9,461 nucleotides of DNA. Source: Candidatus Omnitrophota bacterium (lineage in GTDB: Bacteria > Omnitrophota > Gorgyraeia > Gygaellales > Profunditerraquicolaceae). The notes beneath the pieces are model-generated. The model saw only the letters and a program-made list of their open reading frames with translations. It had not been told where the DNA came from and ran no database searches. Shown piece by piece: positions 1 to 5,112 of this stretch. The position numbers were made by a program, and so were the translations under genes. Positions within the stretch are counted from its first letter, which is position 1. The number at the start of each line of letters is the position of its first letter. The DNA lies in the NCBI GenBank assembly GCA_018818365.1, contig JAHISH010000221.1, positions 1-9,461 on the forward strand, read 5' to 3'.

Positions 1-17
1 AAGAAGAGGAGAAAGGG

Positions 18-569
18 ATGTTAAATGCCATACAAAGGAAGAGATTACTTACGCTCGCACGCGAATCTCTTGAAACGTATCTATCGACGGGGAAAAAACT
101 TGAAGTAACGGAAACCGATCCGCTCTTATTGAAGGTAATGGGAGCCTTCGTGACCTTAAGCAAAAGCGGCCAGCTGCGCGGCTGTATCGGAAATATCATC
201 GGCCGACAGCCACTATATCTGACCGTACGGGATATGGCGGTAGAAGCAGGAGTCGGTGATCCGCGTTTCCCGCCCGTTCAGGCAAAAGAACTTTCGGATA
301 TTGGTATTGAAATATCGGTTCTCTCTCCTTTAGAACGCGTTGATTCGCCGGAAAAAATAGAATTAGGAAAGCACGGCGTATTAGTCAAACGTGGGTTTTC
401 CAGTGGGGTCTATCTTCCCCAGGTTGCCACTGAGACCGCATGGAGCAAAGAGGAGTTTCTCTCCAGCCTCTGCGCGCATAAGGCAGGGCTTCCTGCAGAC
501 GCATGGAAGGATCCGTCGACGGAGATGTATGTTTACACGGCGGAGGTGTTTTCAGAGAAAGAATTATGA
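18..569 (+). CDS. AMMECR1-domain protein (AmmeMemoRadiSam system protein A type)
   Basis: This 183-aa protein matches the AMMECR1 family along its whole length. The family signature LRGCIG is at residues 53-58, followed by a DPRFPPV segment and an IEISVLSPLE strand near residue 100, which is the usual family layout. The cytosolic family is conserved from bacteria to humans, and its biochemical role is not established. In bacteria it often accompanies a MEMO-like protein and a radical SAM enzyme; those partners could lie upstream, outside the window. The ATG at 18 is preceded by a purine-rich AGGAGAAAGGG at 7-17, so the start is well placed even though the window begins just before it. The next gene starts within about 10 bases of the stop, consistent with one operon. 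The family call is firm; the function is unknown. Confidence 0.9.
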   Translation: MLNAIQRKRLLTLARESLETYLSTGKKLEVTETDPLLLKVMGAFVTLSKSGQLRGCIGNIIGRQPLYLTVRDMAVEAGVGDPRFPPVQAKELSDIGIEISVLSPLERVDSPEKIELGKHGVLVKRGFSSGVYLPQVATETAWSKEEFLSSLCAHKAGLPADAWKDPSTEMYVYTAEVFSEKEL

Positions 570-576
570 GGAATTG

Positions 577-1251
577 GTGCACGGGTGTCCCCCTATGCGA
601 TTAGTTATTACTTTTTTGCTGCTCGGCCTCGCCCTCGGCATCGGCCCCTGCATGGCCAGTTGCGGGCCGCTTCTCTTAAGTTACATCGCCGGAACAGGCA
701 AGACGGTATCACGGGGGCTTTTTACCTACCTTATTTTCTCAATAAGCCGTATGGCCGCCTATGCGGTGCTGGGGGTATTAATTCATCTCTTTGGGGAGAT
801 TGTCACCCAACGTTTTGCCGGGCTGGTAGGAAAATATCTTTATCTGGCCGGAGGAATTTTTATTCTCTTCATCGGAGTGCTGATGATGTTTCGTCAAGAG
901 AAAAAAGACGGTCTCTGCGCAAAGATTCAGAACGTATTTTTAAAAAAAGATGCCAAGACCGTCGGGCTGTGGGGAATCATTATTGGTCTTCTCCCGTGCG
1001 CGCCGTTAGTATCGGTACTTTCTTATATCGGCCTGGTTGCCCGCTCATGGCCGCAGAGCATTTTTTACAGCCTTGCGTTCGGCCTAGGGACGATGCTGTC
1101 GCCTTTGTTGTTATTATGCGGTGCCGCAGGGGTGCTACAGAAATTCCTTCATGACCATCTCCGGGTCCAGCGAATATTTAACGGTATCTGCGGGTTGGTC
1201 GTGGTGACGTTGGGCGCGCAGCTTATCCGGAGGGCTTTTATCAATGCATAA
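577..1251 (+). CDS. CcdA/DsbD-like (DsbD_2, 'sulfite exporter TauE/SafE'-annotated) membrane protein
   Basis: This is a small polytopic inner-membrane protein with about six hydrophobic segments. It has the two-half arrangement of the CcdA/DsbD transmembrane domain: a GPC-x3-C-GP motif in the first helix (cysteines near residues 25 and 29) and an LPCAPL motif opening the second half near residue 141. In CcdA and DsbD, such Pro-Cys pairs carry electrons from cytoplasmic thioredoxin to periplasmic thiol proteins; databases often call this branch TauE/SafE-like. The open frame extends further upstream but overlaps the previous gene there. I chose GTG 577 because GAGG at 568-571 lies 5 bases before it. 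ATG 595 (218 aa) has no visible ribosome site but remains possible. The 3' end overlaps rsmE by 8 bases. Substrate specificity cannot be read from the sequence. Confidence 0.85.
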   Translation: MHGCPPMRLVITFLLLGLALGIGPCMASCGPLLLSYIAGTGKTVSRGLFTYLIFSISRMAAYAVLGVLIHLFGEIVTQRFAGLVGKYLYLAGGIFILFIGVLMMFRQEKKDGLCAKIQNVFLKKDAKTVGLWGIIIGLLPCAPLVSVLSYIGLVARSWPQSIFYSLAFGLGTMLSPLLLLCGAAGVLQKFLHDHLRVQRIFNGICGLVVVTLGAQLIRRAFINA

Positions 1252-1978
1252 GTTCTTTGTGCCCAGGGAAAATATCCGCGCGCAGGAGGCGGTGATTACC
1301 GATAAGAAAGATATCCATCATTTGAAGGATGTCCTGAGGTTAAGAAAGGGAAGTAGTATTCTTCTTTCCGACGGAGAAAACAGCGAATACACCGCTTGGA
1401 TAAAGAATATGGCGTCCTCAGAAGTCTTTTTGTCCATTCAGAAAAGGCAGGCGTATCCCTGCGCATGTAATTATCTGCTTACCGTCGCCTGCGCTATCCC
1501 CAAACAATCGCGGTTCGACGATATCGTGGATAAGCTCACCCAGCTTGGGGTGGCGCGCATTATCCCTTTAGAGACACAACGATCGGTTGTCAGAATAGAT
1601 AAAAAAAAGAAGATGTTACGGCAGCAACGCTGGCAGAGAATAGCTTTGTCCGCGGCGCAGCAGAGCCGGCGCGCGGATATACCGGTCGTCGCTCCGGTAA
1701 TGAAGATAGAAGAAGTTTTATCTGAGGGCACCGCATATGCGCTGAAGATTATCGCGGCGCTCTGCGAAAAACGCAGGACGCTCAAAGAAATTATTTCGCC
1801 GTGTACGCATAGGAATATACTGATTTTAATCGGCCCTGAAGGGGATTTTACCGAGAAGGAAATTGCCGGGGCAGAAGCGAAGGGGTGTATCCCGGTAAGT
1901 GTAGGCGCGAATGTCTTACGGGTCGATACCGCGGCGATTGCCGTTGCCAGTTTCATCGCGATTTATGAAGACCGTTAA
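1244..1978 (+). CDS. rsmE: 16S rRNA (uracil(1498)-N3)-methyltransferase RsmE
   Basis: RsmE is a cytosolic SPOUT-class enzyme that methylates N3 of U1498 in 16S rRNA using S-adenosylmethionine. The 244-aa length is normal for the family. Visible hallmarks are the N-terminal MHKFFVP and HHLKDVLRLRKG segment (PUA-like domain), AQQSRR in the middle, and the SAM-binding knot motifs GPEGDFTEKE (about 197-206) and LRVDTA (about 225-230). The latter replaces the more usual LR-T-E-T-A, a mild variation. ATG 1244 is preceded by GGAGGG at 1229-1234 with good spacing. The start lies inside the end of the CcdA-like gene, and the 3' end overlaps mtaB by 14 bases, so translation is probably coupled. Confidence 0.95.
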   Translation: MHKFFVPRENIRAQEAVITDKKDIHHLKDVLRLRKGSSILLSDGENSEYTAWIKNMASSEVFLSIQKRQAYPCACNYLLTVACAIPKQSRFDDIVDKLTQLGVARIIPLETQRSVVRIDKKKKMLRQQRWQRIALSAAQQSRRADIPVVAPVMKIEEVLSEGTAYALKIIAALCEKRRTLKEIISPCTHRNILILIGPEGDFTEKEIAGAEAKGCIPVSVGANVLRVDTAAIAVASFIAIYEDR

Positions 1979-3290
1979 ATTCTATACCCTTGGCTGCAAG
2001 GCCAATCAATATGACACCCAAGAGATACGCGAGCAGTTTCTAAGGGCGGGGTTCTCTGAAGCGTATAACGGCTGTTCTGCCCAGGTTTGCGTGATCAATA
2101 CTTGTACCGTCACCGGCAAAGCCGACGCGGATTCCCTCTATACCGTCCGCCGCGCCCGTCGGGAAAACCCCCGCGCGAAGGTTATCGTCACCGGGTGCTT
2201 GACAGAATTGGATGCGCCTATGATCAGAAAAGCCGAGCCCTTATCGATAATGGTCAGAAATAAGGACAAAAAAACCATTGCAAATCGTCTTTTTCGTTAT
2301 TCTCGTTTATTTCGTCGCTTCCGTCAGACTACCAAGATGAACCAGACGAACATAACGAGTCCGACGAACCAGAGAAGACAGACGAATGGGGGAATCTCTT
2401 TTTTCGAGGGCCACACCCGCGCGTTTCTTAAGATTCAGGATGGCTGTAATTATTGTTGTTCGTATTGCAAGGTTCCTTTGGTGCGGGGTCGTTCGTGCAG
2501 CAAACCCCTGCGTGCAGTTGTCCAAGAAGCGCGCCGCCTCGTTGCAAACGGGTACAAAGAGATTGTCCTTACCGGAATATGCCTGGGCGCGTATGGCAGG
2601 GATTTTAAGCCTTCTAAGAATCTCGGGCAGGTAATAGAAGAACTGGAGGATATCGAAGGGCTTTTGCGTATCCGTTTTAGCTCGATTGAAGCCAAGGATA
2701 TTTCTCAGGGGTTAATCAAGAAATTGGCGCATTCAAAAAAGTTATGCCGGCATCTGCACATCCCTCTGCAAAGCGGCGATGATGAGATTCTCAAAAAGAT
2801 GAGGCGGCATTACACGCGTCAACAATTTCTGGTTCTCGTGCGCAGGCTCAAACGCGCTATCCCGGGGATCGCCATTACTACCGATGTCTTGGTGGGGTTC
2901 CCCGGAGAAAATGATCGGCATTTTCAGAATACCGTGAAGGCAGTCAAGGGGATTGTTCCTTTACAGGTGCATATATTTCCTTATTCTCGACGGGAGGATA
3001 CCAGTGCCGCGTGTTTAGAAAGTGAAGAAGTCCCGCGCGCCTTGATACGTGAAAGAACGGCGTGCATACGCGCGATCGCCGAGGCATGTGCCCTGCGCTA
3101 CAAAAAACGATTTCTGGGGAAGGTAGTGCCGGTGCTTATCGAAGGCCGCGTCAAAGATACCCTTGCGTATTGGGAAGGCCATACCGATAATTACATAAAA
3201 GTGTACGTTAAGTCGCACCGGGACCTTGATAACCAAACACTCTGGTCTACTCTTAAGAGTGTGCAGGGCGGATATGTAATGGCGTCATGA
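1965..3290 (+). CDS. mtaB: tRNA (N6-threonylcarbamoyladenosine(37)-C2)-methylthiotransferase MtaB
   Basis: MtaB is a radical SAM methylthiotransferase that converts t6A37 to ms2t6A37 in ANN-decoding tRNAs, using two iron-sulfur clusters. The N-terminal MTTase domain has cluster cysteines C11 (in LGCKANQYDTQ), C47 (NTC) and C78 (TGC). The radical SAM C-x3-C-x2-C is C161, C165 and C168, after the typical RAFLKIQDG. The tail after about residue 370 fits a TRAM RNA-binding domain. The frame is open from 1911, but ATG 1965 gives the conserved MKTVKFYTLGC start and overlaps rsmE by 14 bases. The linker at residues 106-142 is low in complexity (Arg/Phe-rich, then Thr/Asn/Gln-rich) and encoded by 9-base repeats. 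All catalytic cysteines are intact, so the enzyme should be active. At 441 aa the length is close to family norms. Confidence 0.95.
   Translation: MKTVKFYTLGCKANQYDTQEIREQFLRAGFSEAYNGCSAQVCVINTCTVTGKADADSLYTVRRARRENPRAKVIVTGCLTELDAPMIRKAEPLSIMVRNKDKKTIANRLFRYSRLFRRFRQTTKMNQTNITSPTNQRRQTNGGISFFEGHTRAFLKIQDGCNYCCSYCKVPLVRGRSCSKPLRAVVQEARRLVANGYKEIVLTGICLGAYGRDFKPSKNLGQVIEELEDIEGLLRIRFSSIEAKDISQGLIKKLAHSKKLCRHLHIPLQSGDDEILKKMRRHYTRQQFLVLVRRLKRAIPGIAITTDVLVGFPGENDRHFQNTVKAVKGIVPLQVHIFPYSRREDTSAACLESEEVPRALIRERTACIRAIAEACALRYKKRFLGKVVPVLIEGRVKDTLAYWEGHTDNYIKVYVKSHRDLDNQTLWSTLKSVQGGYVMAS
2284..2389. repeat. 9-base imperfect repeats in both orientations, forming a fold-back inside mtaB
   Basis: From 2284 to 2328 the + strand carries five 9-base units of the form NTCGTNNNT (for example TTCGTTATT, CTCGTTTAT, TTCGTCGCT). 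From 2327 to 2389 it carries about seven units of the reverse-complement type, best copy GACGAACCA; exact GACGAA cores start at 2345, 2363 and 2381, exactly 18 bases apart. Positions 2293-2316 can pair with 2345-2368 at 17 of 24 positions without gaps, in blocks of 6, 6 and 5 bp. The repeats stay in frame and encode the linker between the MTTase and radical SAM domains. Whether it arose by local slippage or by insertion of a palindromic element cannot be decided from one copy. Confidence 0.7.
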
Positions 3291-3316
3291 AATGGAAGGC
3301 GTCTGTAACATTTCTG

Positions 3317-3345
3317 TTGACAGTTGGTTACGGCTTTGGTATTCT
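3317..3345 (+). promoter_or_regulatory. Candidate sigma-70-type promoter for the surface-protein cassette
   Basis: A perfect -35 box TTGACA lies at 3317-3322. It is followed, after an optimal 17-base spacer, by TATTCT at 3340-3345, which matches 4 of 6 bases of the -10 consensus. Transcription would begin near 3352, only a few bases before ATG 3356. The message would thus be leaderless or nearly so, which fits the absence of a Shine-Dalgarno sequence at that ATG. The site separates the housekeeping run from the three exported proteins. It is a consensus match only; chance is possible. Confidence 0.45.
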
Positions 3346-3355
3346 AAATCTGCAT

Positions 3356-4198
3356 ATGGGCAAATCAAAGATTGAGACCTATTTATTATTGCTCCTTTTT
3401 TCTTTTATTCCCACCGGTCTCCTTTCCGCACAGGAACAAGTAACCCTTCGCACATATTATCCTTCGCCTAAAGGAAAGTATGAGACCATGGCAGTATGGG
3501 ATAAAGAGGGGATAGGCGGCGAATTACCAAAAACTCACCAGAGCTTGTATGTCGCAGGTTACGTCGGTATCGGTACTGCGGCAGTAACATCCCGGCGGCT
3601 CTCCGTAATACAATCTATTGGGAATAAACGAGGGATCTATGCCAGGGTCACTGGTAGCGGGAAAGCATTCAACGTAGACTCTCGTCGCATAGGAGTGCAG
3701 GGTGAGTTTGTAGGTTCGGATAGTGAAGGACCTCCTCTTGCCGGTGCGGCGGTAATTGGCCGAGGGGGAAAATGGGCTTTTTATTCCGGATCCTCAGGAT
3801 CCGGGAAAATCTATGCAAAAAAGCTCTGCGTTGGTGACTCTTCTGTAATGCCATGTTTAACCACTTCTTCTTCAGATTTATTAGTAGGAGGAGCTGCGAG
3901 AATGGGATGGCTTAATCTGAGGGGACCTTTGCAACCCGTTACGAATGTCGTGATAGACCAGGACTTGACGATAAATAGCGGTCGTCTTCTTTACTCAGGT
4001 GCTGATTATGAAGTGACGTTATCTACTCACGGTGATGACGATAATGGATGTGGAACTTGCTTTGGGGATGACCCTGGAGAGCCGGGGAGTGCTAGAATAT
4101 GGGAAAAGCGGTGTCCCGCAGGTAAAGTTCTTGTGGGGATTAAGCAGAATAGAGATGATTACAACGATACCACTGAGGCCTTTCTTATCTGCCGTTAG
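3356..4198 (+). CDS. Secreted TYYPSP-motif surface protein, paralogue 1
   Basis: This 280-aa exported protein has no function I recognise. Residues 1-25 form a clear signal peptide (basic MGKSK start, a run of leucines, cleavage after LLSA), and the mature protein begins QEQVTLRTYYPSPKGKYE. The middle is glycine-rich with VGIGT (common in tail-fibre-like and Omnitrophota surface proteins) and IYARVTGSG. The C-terminus (about 232-279) is a four-cysteine module: C-G-T-C-F-G, then a Trp, CPAGKVLVGIKQ and a final LIC. The open frame reaches ATG 3287, which overlaps the mtaB stop as ATGA; that start adds a second hydrophobic stretch and cannot be excluded. I prefer ATG 3356 for its canonical signal peptide and the promoter just before it. 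The next gene follows 12 bases after the stop. Likely periplasmic or cell-surface. Confidence 0.75.
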   Translation: MGKSKIETYLLLLLFSFIPTGLLSAQEQVTLRTYYPSPKGKYETMAVWDKEGIGGELPKTHQSLYVAGYVGIGTAAVTSRRLSVIQSIGNKRGIYARVTGSGKAFNVDSRRIGVQGEFVGSDSEGPPLAGAAVIGRGGKWAFYSGSSGSGKIYAKKLCVGDSSVMPCLTTSSSDLLVGGAARMGWLNLRGPLQPVTNVVIDQDLTINSGRLLYSGADYEVTLSTHGDDDNGCGTCFGDDPGEPGSARIWEKRCPAGKVLVGIKQNRDDYNDTTEAFLICR

Positions 4199-4210
4199 GG
4201 AGTGTCGGTT

Positions 4211-5089
4211 ATGCGCATAAATTTTTCCCACGCCAGGAAGTCAGGATACACGGATAGGTTAACGCAGAACTTCCGGGGATCGTTCCTGATAAAGGTAGGG
4301 GTGATTATTATGGTTTTATTTTGTCTGCCCTGCTTGCTTTGGGCGCAAGAGAGATTTTCCGTGGTTACCTATTACCCTACCCCCCACGGAAGCTTTAAGG
4401 AATTACAGGTCAAGAGGCAGTCTATCGGAGCGGTCGCAATGCCTTCTGACAATAGCCTTAATATCCAGGGAAGAGTGGGGGTGGGCAGGATACTTGATCA
4501 AAGTCAATATCTTAGTCAGCTTGCGGTCGAAGGCGGCATATCTGTCCGCATTATGAATGGTACGGGGGTTTACGGAAAAGTGACCGGTTCGGGCTTAGCG
4601 AATAATTGCCGTGGCGTCTCCGGAGAGGCGCTAGGCAGTGGTGGAACAGGGATTGCTGGAATAGCAACTGGGGACGCATGGTCGGGATACTTCGATGGTA
4701 ATACCTTTATGTCAAGGGTCAAGGTTGATACAAGTCATCCTTACACAAATGATTTAACCGATGCTTTTCCTCTGGATATAAAAGGATTGGCCTATATAGA
4801 CGGATCTCTTGCTTTGTCTGGACCAGGGGGGATACGGATAACCAACAATATGTCGGTTAGTGGTAACCTGCTAGTCAATACAAATATCCGGTTGGCCCGG
4901 GTAAATAGAAAGGAGTGGCTTGGGCCCTATTATGATAAAGATAAATGCCAATCCTGTTGGGGCCGTAGACAGGATTGGGCAGCGATTTGTGATAATGGTG
5001 ACGGCACTCAAGGTGTTGTGGTGGGATTAAGACAGTACAGGCGTGGTGATAACACTTATGCTATTATGATTTGCAGCGGCAGTCCGTAA
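4211..5089 (+). CDS. Secreted TYYPTP-motif surface protein, paralogue 2
   Basis: This 292-aa exported protein is a tandem paralogue of the preceding gene. A basic N-terminal segment of about 28 residues leads into a hydrophobic core and a likely cleavage after LLWA, giving mature QERFSVVTYYPTPHGSFKEL. It shares VYGKVTGSG and a WSGYFDG segment with its neighbours, and ends in the same four-cysteine module (residues 246-288): C-Q-S-C-W-G, DWAAIC, VVVGLRQ and IMIC. ATG 4211 is preceded by AGGGAG at 4197-4202, 8 bases upstream and overlapping the previous stop codon, so coupled translation is likely. A GTG at 4202 is in frame but lies on that ribosome site, so I rejected it. Function is unknown; export and probable surface location are inferred. 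Confidence 0.78.
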   Translation: MRINFSHARKSGYTDRLTQNFRGSFLIKVGVIIMVLFCLPCLLWAQERFSVVTYYPTPHGSFKELQVKRQSIGAVAMPSDNSLNIQGRVGVGRILDQSQYLSQLAVEGGISVRIMNGTGVYGKVTGSGLANNCRGVSGEALGSGGTGIAGIATGDAWSGYFDGNTFMSRVKVDTSHPYTNDLTDAFPLDIKGLAYIDGSLALSGPGGIRITNNMSVSGNLLVNTNIRLARVNRKEWLGPYYDKDKCQSCWGRRQDWAAICDNGDGTQGVVVGLRQYRRGDNTYAIMICSGSP

Positions 5090-5112
5090 AGAGGCATACA
5101 AGGATTTTTTAT

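Noticed and set aside
585..1154. 189-aa frame on the + strand overlapping the CcdA-like gene
   Set aside because: It is a shadow frame rich in Arg and His with no family motifs; the overlapping frame carries the paired Pro-Cys motifs and membrane helices.
1911..1964. Upstream extension of mtaB from ATG 1911
   Set aside because: It would overlap rsmE by 68 bases and add 18 non-conserved residues before the typical MKTVKFYTLGC start.
3249..3260. Perfect 12-base palindrome ACTCTTAAGAGT near the end of mtaB
   Set aside because: It is coding sequence of the TRAM region and short enough to occur by chance; its position ahead of the surface cassette is not enough to call an operator.
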